Assembly: GCA_016185545.1 (NCBI GenBank)
Contig: JACPNJ010000003.1
Coordinates: 66,567-101,596, forward strand
DNA: 35,030 nt
Direction of reading: 5' to 3'
Origin: Candidatus Yanofskyibacteriota bacterium
Lineage (GTDB): Bacteria > Patescibacteriota > Minisyncoccia > 2-02-FULL-40-12 > IGHO2-01-FULL-4-A
Shown piece after piece: positions 26,439-34,823 of the stretch. Position 1 is the stretch's first letter. Each line of letters starts with the position of its first letter. Under the pieces are notes generated by a model. The model was not told the origin of the DNA. It saw nothing but the letters and a program-made list of their open reading frames with translations, and ran no database searches. Both the position numbers and the translations under genes were made by a program.

Positions 26439-26455
26439 TTGCATTCGGGCTTTTT
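26424..26455 (+). terminator. Rho-independent terminator after radical SAM gene
   Basis: AAGCCCGGTACTAATTGCATTCGGGCTTTTTC. Confidence 0.75.
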
Positions 26456-26774
26456 CTTTTTGTAAAAGTGCTAAAGAATTTGCCACCAAGACTGAAATTC
26501 GCTAGAATTTCAGTAATCCGAATACCGCTAAAGAAAAACTTGCCTGTCCGCCGAAAGTTTACTGAAAGCGGGAAATTGTCAGCGGTGCGGCTCCCCGCCT
26601 GCGTCGAGGCTTCGGCGGGCAGGCGCCGCCTTTCGGATTTTTCGCGGGGGGCTTTCCTCGCCGCCTTCGGCGATAAAATGCGTTCGAACTATTTTAAGAA
26701 TAGAGCACAAATAAATTTTAAAGCGATGCTTGGTCGACCATCGCTTTCCAAATTATTTTTTCCTTTTTTAAAAC

Positions 26775-27026
26775 ATGCCTGAAAAAGAAATTGGCGAAAT
26801 TACCCATTGGTACGATAAAATAGGAGTTGCCGTGGTAAAACTGGCAGGGTCATTGAAGGTTGGCGATCAAATTAAGGTCCGCCGCGGAGATGAAGAATTT
26901 GACGCAACAATAGAATCAATGCAAATTGACCACAAAGATGTGCAATCAGCCCAAAAGGGCGATGAAGCGGCAATTAAACTCCCGCAAAAATCTAAGGAGG
27001 GTGCGGCAATTTATCTGACGAAATAA
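26775..27026 (+). CDS. Small translation-factor domain 2-like (EF-Tu beta-barrel-like) protein
   Basis: IGEITHWYDKIGVAVVKLAGSLKVGDQIKVRRGDEEFDATIESMQIDHKDVQSAQKGDEAAIKL. Confidence 0.75.
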   Translation: MPEKEIGEITHWYDKIGVAVVKLAGSLKVGDQIKVRRGDEEFDATIESMQIDHKDVQSAQKGDEAAIKLPQKSKEGAAIYLTK

Positions 27027-27089
27027 TAAAGAATAAAGAATGAAGAGCCCATGCGTTGGAAATGGGGTTGGTTGTTTTGGTTTATAATT

Positions 27090-27161
27090 GGGCGCTTAGC
27101 TCAGTGGTAGAGCATCGTCTTGACGTGACGAGGGTCGTGGGTTCGATCCCCTCAGCGCCCA
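27090..27161 (+). tRNA. tRNA-Val(GAC), CCA follows
   Basis: GGGCGCT acceptor, anticodon loop TTGACGT, encoded CCA. Confidence 0.92.
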
Positions 27162-27164
27162 CCA

Positions 27165-27216
27165 AAATCAAATGGCTTATGTTTATCGGATAAACATAAG
27201 CCATTTGATTTTTTGC
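27165..27216 (+). terminator. Long perfect hairpin terminator after tRNA-Val
   Basis: AAAATCAAATGGCTTATGTTTATC/GGATAAACATAAGCCATTTGATTTTTTG. Confidence 0.85.
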
Positions 27217-27250
27217 ATTTTTTTCTGCTATACTACCCTCGTTACTCGTT

Positions 27251-27322
27251 GCCGCGGTAGCTCAGTGGAAGAGCGCAGCCCTGAAGAGGCTGGCGTCGTC
27301 AGTTCGATTCTGACCCGCGGCA
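27251..27322 (+). tRNA. tRNA-Phe(GAA)
   Basis: GCCGCGG/CCGCGGC acceptor, anticodon loop CTGAAGA. Confidence 0.92.
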
Positions 27323-27326
27323 CATA

Positions 27327-27362
27327 ATCCAAAACACAGCCGTACGGCTGTGTTTTGGATTA
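27327..27362. terminator. Perfect palindrome after tRNA-Phe
   Basis: AATCCAAAACACAGCCGTACGGCTGTGTTTTGGATT; no long T-tract. Confidence 0.6.
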
Positions 27363-27446
27363 TCAACAAAGTTATGCACAAAAACTGAACCCCTGTGCTA
27401 TAATAAAGCTAGATACCGTACTGGTTAAAATAAGTTTTATCCACAA

Positions 27447-28109
27447 ATGCGTAAAGACAAAGAAAGAGCTTTTGAACTGCGTCGCTCTGGTAAAAGCTAC
27501 AAACAAATAAGTCGCGAGCTAGAAATACCCATTAGCACTCTTGCCGGGTGGTTTAAAGACGAACCGTGGTCTATTGAAATACGGGACAGATTGGCATCAA
27601 CCGAATCACTCGCCTATCCCGAGAAACTTAAACGTCTCATAGCTATAGTAAAGCATAAGTACGCTATTTTACACGAGTCTTATCGAAAAGAAGCTCGTGA
27701 CGAATTTCCTGCTCTTAAAAATGCTGGGCTCTTTATCGCTGGGCTTATGCTTTATTGGGGTGAGGGCGACAAGAAAGTTGAAAATTCAATCGTTAGATTA
27801 AACAACAGCGAACTGGGGATGATTAGGGTATTCTACTTATTTCTAACCAAAGCCATGGATATACCAAGTGAAAAAATAAGATTCAATTTACTTTTGTATC
27901 CAGATCTAGCAGATATGCCTCTTAAAAGATTATGGTCAAACGCAACCGGTATTCCTTTGTCTCAATTTAGAAAATCTGTTTACATACAAGGACGGCACCC
28001 AACAAGAAGATTGTCTTATGGAGTTGGGAATATTCGTGTCGGCGGAAGAAAATATAAAGAGAAGCTCCTTGAATGGATTAAACTTTATGAAAAAGAGTTG
28101 TGTAACTAA
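27447..28109 (+). CDS. HTH protein with LAGLIDADG-like C-terminal region, copy B
   Basis: FELRRSGKSYKQISRELEIPISTLAGWFKDE; LFIAGLMLYWGEGDKK; LWSNATGIPLSQFRKSV. Confidence 0.75.
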   Translation: MRKDKERAFELRRSGKSYKQISRELEIPISTLAGWFKDEPWSIEIRDRLASTESLAYPEKLKRLIAIVKHKYAILHESYRKEARDEFPALKNAGLFIAGLMLYWGEGDKKVENSIVRLNNSELGMIRVFYLFLTKAMDIPSEKIRFNLLLYPDLADMPLKRLWSNATGIPLSQFRKSVYIQGRHPTRRLSYGVGNIRVGGRKYKEKLLEWIKLYEKELCN

Positions 28110-28162
28110 TCACCATGACATCGTATTGAAAAACGATATAGAAATGTTAAAATGTCTCAATC

Positions 28163-28233
28163 GCGGGTATAGTCTAGTAGCAGGACACGACCTTGCCAAG
28201 GTCGGAGCACGGGTGCAAATCCCGTTACCCGCT
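28163..28233 (+). tRNA. tRNA-Gly(GCC)
   Basis: GCGGGTA/TACCCGC acceptor, CGACC-TTGCCAA-GGTCG anticodon arm. Confidence 0.92.
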
Positions 28234-28255
28234 CAAAAATGCTAGCATTTTTGAG
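28232..28255 (+). terminator. Hairpin after tRNA-Gly
   Basis: CTCAAAAATGCTAGCATTTTTGAG perfect palindrome. Confidence 0.6.
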
Positions 28256-28399
28256 CGAGGCTCGTCCGCCCTTCAGGCGAGACGGCCCGCTCAAGAGGAA
28301 AAACCTAATTTTTACTTGGTTATTTTTCATACAAGTAAGAGTAGGTTAAAACCAAAAATAATAGTGAGTGGCAGGGTAGGATTTGGTAAGGTGTATATT

Positions 28400-28735
28400 A
28401 TGGAAAAAATGCCGTCGTTTGAGAATAAAGAAAATGCAAAACAGCGGCTCATTCGCTTACTCAAGAAAAAAGGAGCGAAAGACCCTGAGGCCAAAAGTCT
28501 TTTAGATATGTGGACGCGCGAGCAGGAAGAGCAAGTTGAAAAAGAGAATAATCCTAATGGGGCGATAGAACTAAATCTTAGACGAGCAAGACTTTATTTT
28601 GAAGCTGGCTATGTAGATGAAGCATCTGAAAACTTTGAAGCCGCCCGAATGCAAGCTTGGAACGAAAACAAACAAAACCTTTATCAAGCAATCATGGCAG
28701 AAATGGATAAGTTGGAAAGTGATTTAGAACAGTAA
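28400..28735 (+). CDS. Hypothetical helical protein
   Basis: Start ATG 28400 within ORF 28193-28735; TPR-like ARLYFEAGYVDEASENFEAA. Confidence 0.65.
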   Translation: MEKMPSFENKENAKQRLIRLLKKKGAKDPEAKSLLDMWTREQEEQVEKENNPNGAIELNLRRARLYFEAGYVDEASENFEAARMQAWNENKQNLYQAIMAEMDKLESDLEQ

Positions 28736-28802
28736 GGTAAGAGATACTAACTGATTTTAGCCAATTCTGCTGATAAACTTGGCGTGAAAAATAAGTCTAG
28801 AA

Positions 28803-28831
28803 TTGACATACCACATTTTTATTAATATAAT
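28803..28831 (+). promoter_or_regulatory. Sigma70-like promoter
   Basis: TTGACA - 17 nt - TATAAT upstream of 28865 CDS. Confidence 0.8.
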
Positions 28832-28864
28832 CTGCCAAGAACTTACGCACGAAAGGGTGGCTCA

Positions 28865-29212
28865 ATGACTGAATCAGAATCCCTGCAAAAGTACCTTCAA
28901 ATTCGTACCAGAATGTTTATCGAAACTCTTGGAGACAGAAACCTTGATATCGTAGAATCTCTCCCCCAAGACTACTTTTTTGACCGATTAATCCTTCTTG
29001 TGTCCAGGATGGTAGGACAAGGTGAATTAGATATTTTCTGCGGTTATCATAAAGGCGAGAAGAAAACCAGCGCCATCTTTCTTTCACTCCAGCCAGGTCA
29101 GCCCCTTATGCTTCTAGGGATGGACGAAGTAAAAAAACGAATTGAGAATATGAAGCACCAAAATATTCCATTTGAACAAAGCCAACAAGCAATAAACGGA
29201 TGGCCTAACTAA
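28865..29212 (+). CDS. Hypothetical protein
   Basis: 115-aa ORF downstream of a strong promoter. Confidence 0.65.
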   Translation: MTESESLQKYLQIRTRMFIETLGDRNLDIVESLPQDYFFDRLILLVSRMVGQGELDIFCGYHKGEKKTSAIFLSLQPGQPLMLLGMDEVKKRIENMKHQNIPFEQSQQAINGWPN

Positions 29213-29313
29213 TTTTTAGCGGTGCGATAACATCAATCCGCTTTTTAATTGATTCTAATCGTTTCTAGTGATAAACTGCAAAATAGCAATGTTTTAAAAA
29301 AGAGAGGGGAAGT

Positions 29314-29715
29314 ATGATAAAATATGACTTGAAGAAATTGCAAGAGATTGTAAAAAAATCAGAATTTTACAAACTAAAGAAGAGTGGCGACGTGGGGGTT
29401 TATTACAAAAGACTTAATGCTAGATCACAGGTTGTCAAACAAGTTTTATCTGCCGTTTACGGTCGAAAAAATGTAAGGGTAAGGAAAGATACAGGTACCG
29501 CTCACTACTGGTTACAGGTATGGGTTTTTACAAATGAGCCGAAAACAAAAAACCACCAGAAAGAAAAGGAAAGAACTTTTCTTATTGAAGGCGAGGTTAG
29601 AAAGATACTAAAGAATTCTGGAATTACATTTGCTCAATATTACACCGACCTTGGTCCCAATGACCATTATGCAGATTGCTTATTGGTTGATATAGAGTTT
29701 AAACCCAGCACTTAA
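29314..29715 (+). CDS. Hypothetical protein
   Basis: 133-aa ORF with AGAGGGG RBS. Confidence 0.65.
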   Translation: MIKYDLKKLQEIVKKSEFYKLKKSGDVGVYYKRLNARSQVVKQVLSAVYGRKNVRVRKDTGTAHYWLQVWVFTNEPKTKNHQKEKERTFLIEGEVRKILKNSGITFAQYYTDLGPNDHYADCLLVDIEFKPST

Positions 29716-29717
29716 TA

Positions 29718-29745
29718 AATTCCCCATCGGGAATTTTTATTTTAC
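29718..29745 (+). terminator. Terminator hairpin
   Basis: AAATTCCCCATCGGGAATTTTTATTTT. Confidence 0.7.
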
Positions 29746-29771
29746 ACCAAAATTGATTTTTTAGAGTTTTT

Positions 29772-30155
29772 ATGGCAAACTTATTTTTTAACATGTCCAA
29801 ACTTAAATTAATTTATCTGTATATTTTCTCAACCGTTGGGCTGGTTTTGATTATTATCGGGTCAACCAGTCTTTTGAACCTGGGACTCAAGACATATATT
29901 TTTAAAAAAGCGGACGCACCGATGATTTATCGCGGACCAATAGCGGCGCCCAAAATCATAACTGATGAATCGGGAAAGGAAAAAGTCGTTGAACAAGGAC
30001 CGACCGAAGAAGAACTTAGGCGACAAGAAAAACAGGACAAAGAATACCGCGTTTCACAGCGCCAGCGTGATGCAGCCCAAGCGTTAGCATTCATAATCGT
30101 CGGTTTGCCGATTTTCATCTACCATTGGCGGATTGTCCGCAAAAAAGATACCTGA
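29772..30155 (+). CDS. Membrane protein, DUF5671-like
   Basis: LIYLYIFSTVGLVLIIIGSTSLLNLGLKTYIF...; two TM segments. Confidence 0.65.
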   Translation: MANLFFNMSKLKLIYLYIFSTVGLVLIIIGSTSLLNLGLKTYIFKKADAPMIYRGPIAAPKIITDESGKEKVVEQGPTEEELRRQEKQDKEYRVSQRQRDAAQALAFIIVGLPIFIYHWRIVRKKDT

Positions 30156-30646
30156 TGTTTTTCTCAATTTTTAAAAAAATGAAAGAGAATATCCGCCATA
30201 AAGTTGAAACGGACGAACCCGGTCTTTATGTCGCTTTGGCATTTCCGGTCTTATTCTCTTTTATCATTACTTTTGCCGGTTCACGTATAATTGGTTATCT
30301 CATAACTTACAATATAATACCCCATCTCTATTTGGAACTTGAGCCGGGACTCCAGATCCATCATTACACTTATGGAGTTTTTATTCTTTTTATAGCTGGC
30401 TATATCGCCCTCACCATTAAACATTCGGCCAGGGGAAAGTTTTATGTTGCTCTTCTGCAGGGTTTTGGACTTGGCCTAGCCATGGATGAATTTGGCATGT
30501 GGCTCAAATTGCGCGATGACGATATCGTACGCTGGAGTTATGACGGCTTTAATATAACTATCGGGCTGTTTTTATTTATTCTCACCGTAAAACCTGGGTT
30601 CAGAATGTTAAAAAAACTGTGGCCAGGCAAAGTATGGCCTAATTGA
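30155..30646 (+). CDS. Hypothetical integral membrane protein
   Basis: Four TM-like segments, conserved-looking IHHYTYGVFILFIAG and AMDEFGMWLKLRDD; TGATG overlap with upstream gene. Confidence 0.7.
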   Translation: MFFSIFKKMKENIRHKVETDEPGLYVALAFPVLFSFIITFAGSRIIGYLITYNIIPHLYLELEPGLQIHHYTYGVFILFIAGYIALTIKHSARGKFYVALLQGFGLGLAMDEFGMWLKLRDDDIVRWSYDGFNITIGLFLFILTVKPGFRMLKKLWPGKVWPN

Positions 30647-30689
30647 CAAACCTACCCCTGTTTTGCTACACTTATAATATGACGTAACA

Positions 30690-30745
30690 AATCCGCTATG
30701 GCGGGTTTTTTAGTGGAAAAAGCCTATTTATAGGCTTTTTCTATT
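30690..30745 (+). terminator. Two consecutive terminator hairpins
   Basis: AATCCGCTATGGCGGGTTTTTT and AAAAAGCCTATTTATAGGCTTTTTCT. Confidence 0.75.
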
Positions 30746-30751
30746 ACAAAA

Positions 30752-31333
30752 ATGTATAAAAACAACAAAAAATTGAATAAAATAGCGGCTATTTCTATGC
30801 TTGTAATCGTGATTTATTTAACTGGTTTTTCGGCCGCCCAAGCGGCAATTCTTGATTGGGTTTCTGGCTCTACTTCTGCTACAGACAAGGCTTCGGTAAA
30901 TTTGGCTTTTGGGTTAATTTCTTCTTTCCTTGGCCGTGATAATCCGACTGACGGTAATGATAAAAATACTGAAAATATGCCGATCGCGCAAAATAGGTCA
31001 GACGCAGATACAGTAGTCTCTAAAAATGTTACGAAAATAGTCAACGAAATAGTAGTAGCAGCCACCGCCTACTCTTCAACACCAGATCAAACTGACAGTA
31101 CACCATTCATCACAGCTTCAAATACTACGGTTCGCGATGGTATTGTCGCGACTAATTTTTTGCCGTTCGGCACAAAAGTTAAAATTCCGGATATTTACGG
31201 CGATAAAATTTTTGTAGTTGAAGACCGAATGAATCGCAGATATTGGCATACGATTGACATCTGGTTTCCCGACAGACAAAGCGCGTTGGAATTTGGATTT
31301 AAAAAAGTGAAAATCCAGATTTTAGAATCATAA
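30752..31333 (+). CDS. Secreted 3D (Asp-Asp-Asp) domain protein
   Basis: Signal/TM N-terminus; VAATAYSSTPDQTD...LPFGTKVKIPDIYGDKIFVVEDRMNRRYWHTIDIWFP. Confidence 0.85.
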   Translation: MYKNNKKLNKIAAISMLVIVIYLTGFSAAQAAILDWVSGSTSATDKASVNLAFGLISSFLGRDNPTDGNDKNTENMPIAQNRSDADTVVSKNVTKIVNEIVVAATAYSSTPDQTDSTPFITASNTTVRDGIVATNFLPFGTKVKIPDIYGDKIFVVEDRMNRRYWHTIDIWFPDRQSALEFGFKKVKIQILES

Positions 31334-31353
31334 ATAACTCCAAAAACAACTCC

Positions 31354-31385
31354 AAAAATCTTGCCTTTAGGCAAGATTTTTGGTT
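31354..31385 (+). terminator. Rho-independent terminator
   Basis: AAAAATCTTGCCTTTAGGCAAGATTTTTGG. Confidence 0.85.
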
Positions 31386-31406
31386 TAATTAATAAAAGCG
31401 TTGATT

Positions 31407-31478
31407 GCCCTCGTAGTTCAATGGATAGAACAATAGCCTTCGAAGCTGGAGATGGGGGTTCGATTCCCTCCGGGGGCA
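31407..31478 (+). tRNA. tRNA-Arg(TCG)
   Basis: GCCCTCG/CGGGGGC acceptor, anticodon loop CTTCGAA. Confidence 0.9.
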
Positions 31479-31520
31479 CAAAACCTTAACTTAATCATTT
31501 AAAACTTATTATTAAGATAT

Positions 31521-32372
31521 ATGACCAAAAATCAAAAATTTTTTCTAATAATTTCGTTTATATTCATCGGCGTGTTTCTGTTTTTAGCTCCTCAAACTTG
31601 GGCAAGAGATCCGATTGATATAGATATCGGAATGGATCTGAATGCCTTGATTGCCAACCAAATTAATGACTTGGCAGGTCGCAGAGTTGTCACTTTTATA
31701 CCCCATTCAACCGCCAATGTTACAGCATCAAATATCAGTCCCACTGGAACAAACTCGCAGTTTAGTATTCAAAAAACGGGCAAAAATATAAGTAAAGGAC
31801 AGAATGCTGAACAATTCAATTTGACCGCCTCGCCCAATGATACTTTAGAATTTATAATCAAGGTCCGATCCTTGTCTTCTTCCGTTTTAAATAATGTGAC
31901 GATAAGAGATATCCTGCCTGGAGGTTTAGTTTACATTAATCGAACTACCGGTCTTAATGGCACAATAACCGTTGACGGCATAACTGGTTCCGGCATTAAT
32001 ATAGGATCACTGCATCCTAATCAAGAAGTTGTGATAAGCTTTAATGCCACAGTCAGTCCTGTATCTGCCTTTCCAGCCGGAACAAACCAAATAATAAATC
32101 AGGCGGGGGTTGTTTCTGACGGTACCTCCGCAGTAGCGACGCAATTACCAATTACAATAATCAATGGCCAAATTGCCGGAACTTCAATTATCGCAAACGC
32201 AGCAGGCGTAAATACCGGAACTACCGGAAGTTTGGCATTATCCGCGGTTTTAAGTTTATTAGTTACTTTCTCGTACATGACTTACACCCAAACGGGATTA
32301 TTCAAAAAACGCGAAGCGCTATCAATAATCCAGAAGCATCATTCCGACAAAAATAAGTTTAATTTTGCGTAG
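31521..32372 (+). CDS. Surface/secreted DUF11 domain protein
   Basis: Signal peptide; DTLEFIIKVRSLSSSVLNNVTIRDILPGGLVYINRTTG; C-terminal NTGTTG + TM + KKR tail. Confidence 0.8.
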   Translation: MTKNQKFFLIISFIFIGVFLFLAPQTWARDPIDIDIGMDLNALIANQINDLAGRRVVTFIPHSTANVTASNISPTGTNSQFSIQKTGKNISKGQNAEQFNLTASPNDTLEFIIKVRSLSSSVLNNVTIRDILPGGLVYINRTTGLNGTITVDGITGSGINIGSLHPNQEVVISFNATVSPVSAFPAGTNQIINQAGVVSDGTSAVATQLPITIINGQIAGTSIIANAAGVNTGTTGSLALSAVLSLLVTFSYMTYTQTGLFKKREALSIIQKHHSDKNKFNFA

Positions 32373-32402
32373 AGAAGCTTCTCTACTAACTCTTGGAATA
32401 CT

Positions 32403-33302
32403 ATGAGTTCTCCTTGGAAGAACAATAAATTTTTATTCTATAATCTTATTGCTCTGGTTTTTATCAAAGCAGTTTTTTCTTACTCCGGTTTTCAATTCGC
32501 AAACTTAATAGACGGGATAGCGGCATTTGCTAAGGAAGATGTGATAATGCAAACAAATGTATTGCGCCAAACATTGGGATTGGGCGGCTTAAAAGAGAGT
32601 ACCGTTCTTGATCTCGCGGCCACACAAAAACTGCAAGACATGATACAAAACCAGTATTTCGCGCATGTAAGTCCCGCCGGGGTTTCACCATGGCACTGGA
32701 TACAAATTAACCAATATAAATATTCCTACGCAGGAGAAAATCTGGCTATAGGTTTCTTGACTGCCAAAGATACGGTTGATGCCTGGGCAAACTCGCCTTC
32801 ACATCGCGCTAATCTGCTCAACCCTAATTATAAAGAAATCGGCATAGCTGTAGCACCGGCGAAACTCCAAAACAGCCAGGGATTTTTGGTGGTCCAGCTT
32901 TTTGGAACACCGCAGCCAGTTATAACAACCGCGGTAAACCAACCTAAACAAGTCGCTGAAATTATACCAACACCAGTTATCACGCGAACTCCAATTCCGA
33001 CAGTTGCTCAAGCCACCATATCACTGACACCGACAATACAATCAACTGCTGAAGAAAATGTGAAAAAACCGATTACTTCTCAGGTCAGCGGCATCAGCCC
33101 GCAGTTAAGTAGAGTGGCTCGTACATTCAATACGGCTTTCGTGTTGTACGCCCTAATCGTATTCTTGATTTCTCTGGTGATAATGGCTTTCTATGGCTTA
33201 AAAAGAGGCTTGGTCATTAAAACCGCGGCAAGTTTTGTTATACTGCTCTTAGCCATCGTTGTACCGGTGATCCAGATAACACACACCGCTTTGATAATAT
33301 AA
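32403..33302 (+). CDS. CAP (SCP/PR-1) domain protein, membrane anchored
   Basis: LRQTLGLGGLKESTVLDLAATQKLQDM..YFAHVSPAGVSPWHWI...YAGENLAIGF...VDAWANSPSHRANLLNPNYKEIGIAV. Confidence 0.9.
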   Translation: MSSPWKNNKFLFYNLIALVFIKAVFSYSGFQFANLIDGIAAFAKEDVIMQTNVLRQTLGLGGLKESTVLDLAATQKLQDMIQNQYFAHVSPAGVSPWHWIQINQYKYSYAGENLAIGFLTAKDTVDAWANSPSHRANLLNPNYKEIGIAVAPAKLQNSQGFLVVQLFGTPQPVITTAVNQPKQVAEIIPTPVITRTPIPTVAQATISLTPTIQSTAEENVKKPITSQVSGISPQLSRVARTFNTAFVLYALIVFLISLVIMAFYGLKRGLVIKTAASFVILLLAIVVPVIQITHTALII

Positions 33303-33329
33303 TCTACTGCTTCTATCCGCCATTTTCAT

Positions 33330-33935
33330 ATGAAATTAAAATTTATAAAAGTTTTTTTGGTTTCTTTTTTTCTGATATTTGCCGTATTAAACGGCAGATT
33401 TTTGTATGCGAATGCGAAATACTGGCTTGATAACGGCGTGGCACCCGTATCCGATCAATCACCCGCCCCTCAAAAACTCACGAACGAAGCACCTCTGCCA
33501 GATAAAGCAATGCTGGTGATTGAAAAGATTGGTGTTTCTGCACCGGTGGTTTTTGGGGTCAGTAACGACAATGACACGATTTTTAAAAATCTGGAAAACG
33601 GCATAGTCTATTATTCAAATACACCCAAGCCTGGACTTAAAGGCGTTTCAATTATTTTGGGTCACAGTTCGGCTTATCCGTGGTATAAAGGAAAATACGG
33701 TTCCGTATTCGCTCTTCTTGGTAAATTACAGTTGGGGGATAAATTTTCCGTACGCTATGATGATGGCCGGACTTTTAATTTCGTCGTCAAGCAGTCGGTA
33801 GTCTTCTCCCCTTTCGCCGATGACTCGCGACTTACACAGATTGAGAAGTCCCCCGGCACATCATTGGTTCTCGTCAGTTGCTGGCCCGTCGGCACAAATT
33901 ACAAACGCATTGCCGTCCAAGCGGAATTGATTTAA
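33330..33935 (+). CDS. Sortase family protein
   Basis: MLVIEKIGVSAPVVFG, SIILGHSSAYPWYKGKYGSVFALLGKLQLGDKF, SLVLVSCWPVGTNYKRIAVQAEL. Confidence 0.9.
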   Translation: MKLKFIKVFLVSFFLIFAVLNGRFLYANAKYWLDNGVAPVSDQSPAPQKLTNEAPLPDKAMLVIEKIGVSAPVVFGVSNDNDTIFKNLENGIVYYSNTPKPGLKGVSIILGHSSAYPWYKGKYGSVFALLGKLQLGDKFSVRYDDGRTFNFVVKQSVVFSPFADDSRLTQIEKSPGTSLVLVSCWPVGTNYKRIAVQAELI

Positions 33936-34030
33936 TCAAACTCGGCTTTAATGGCTGACTATAAAATCTGATTTTAATATAATTAGAACTTTCTTCCCTA
34001 TACTTCTTATACTTATCCACACCTTTTCGC

Positions 34031-34059
34031 TTGAGAGCACATTACATGTGGGATATAAT
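34031..34059 (+). promoter_or_regulatory. Sigma70-like promoter 9 nt upstream of the 34069 start codon
   Basis: TTGAGA - 17 nt - TATAAT. Confidence 0.75.
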
Positions 34060-34068
34060 TAGAAGTAC

Positions 34069-34821
34069 ATGTTTAAGGAATCGCCATTAAAAAATTATCT
34101 GGCACTTAAAAAAGCGGCGACAAAATTAAGGTTGCGCGGTTTAAGTTACGGCGAAATCAAAAAAAAGACATCTTTACCTAAAAGTACTCTAAGTGCTTGG
34201 TTAAAAAATATACCCCTGAAACCAAAAGACCGGAAAAGACTCTATACAAAACAAACTCAAATCCTAGCAAGAGGACCACAAAGTCAAAAAGAAAGAAGAG
34301 CCAGAGAGGTGGAAGAAATAATCAAAAACGCAGAGAGTGAAATCAATTTTCCATTACACCCCGAAACACTCCGTCTTATGGGCGCTGCTCTTTACTGGGC
34401 AGAAGGCAACAAACAAGGAATGTGTGAAATAACAAACTCCGACCCCCATCTTATTGCTTTTGCGGTGAAATGGATTAAACTAACATTCAACATATCACCC
34501 CTTGACTTAAAGGCTAGATTAAACATCTATCCACAACAAAATGATAAAAAAATCAAAAAATTCTGGTCTGAATTGACAGGAATTCCAGTTAAAAGATTTG
34601 GTAAAAGTTTTGTAAAGCCCGTAAGTAAGGGTTATAAGAAAAATAATCTTTACTATGGTACCATCAAAGTAGAGATACCCAAAAGCGTTAATACAAGGTA
34701 TAGAATATTCGGTTGGATAAGCATGGTGTTGAAAAAAATAAATCCCAATGTTGGGCTTACACAAAAAAAGTGGGAATCACTTACAAGAATACAACGACCC
34801 ACACCAGCAAATCTCAAATAA
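34069..34821 (+). CDS. HTH protein with LAGLIDADG-like C-terminal region, copy C
   Basis: KLRLRGLSYGEIKKKTSLPKSTLSAWLKNIPL; LRLMGAALYWAEGNKQ; ITNSDPHLIAFAVKWI; FWSELTGIPVKRFGKSFVKP. Confidence 0.75.
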   Translation: MFKESPLKNYLALKKAATKLRLRGLSYGEIKKKTSLPKSTLSAWLKNIPLKPKDRKRLYTKQTQILARGPQSQKERRAREVEEIIKNAESEINFPLHPETLRLMGAALYWAEGNKQGMCEITNSDPHLIAFAVKWIKLTFNISPLDLKARLNIYPQQNDKKIKKFWSELTGIPVKRFGKSFVKPVSKGYKKNNLYYGTIKVEIPKSVNTRYRIFGWISMVLKKINPNVGLTQKKWESLTRIQRPTPANLK

Positions 34822-34823
34822 CA

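Noticed and set aside
31195-31479. 94-aa minus ORF MPPEGIEPPSPASKAIVLSIELRG...
   Set aside because: Reverse translation of tRNA-Arg and adjacent gene, a common artefact.
23199-34821. Transposase or integrase identity for the three HTH proteins
   Set aside because: No DDE, Y1 or tyrosine recombinase motifs seen; LAGLIDADG-like motif fits better, though not proven. No element mobilising the palindromes was found in this window.
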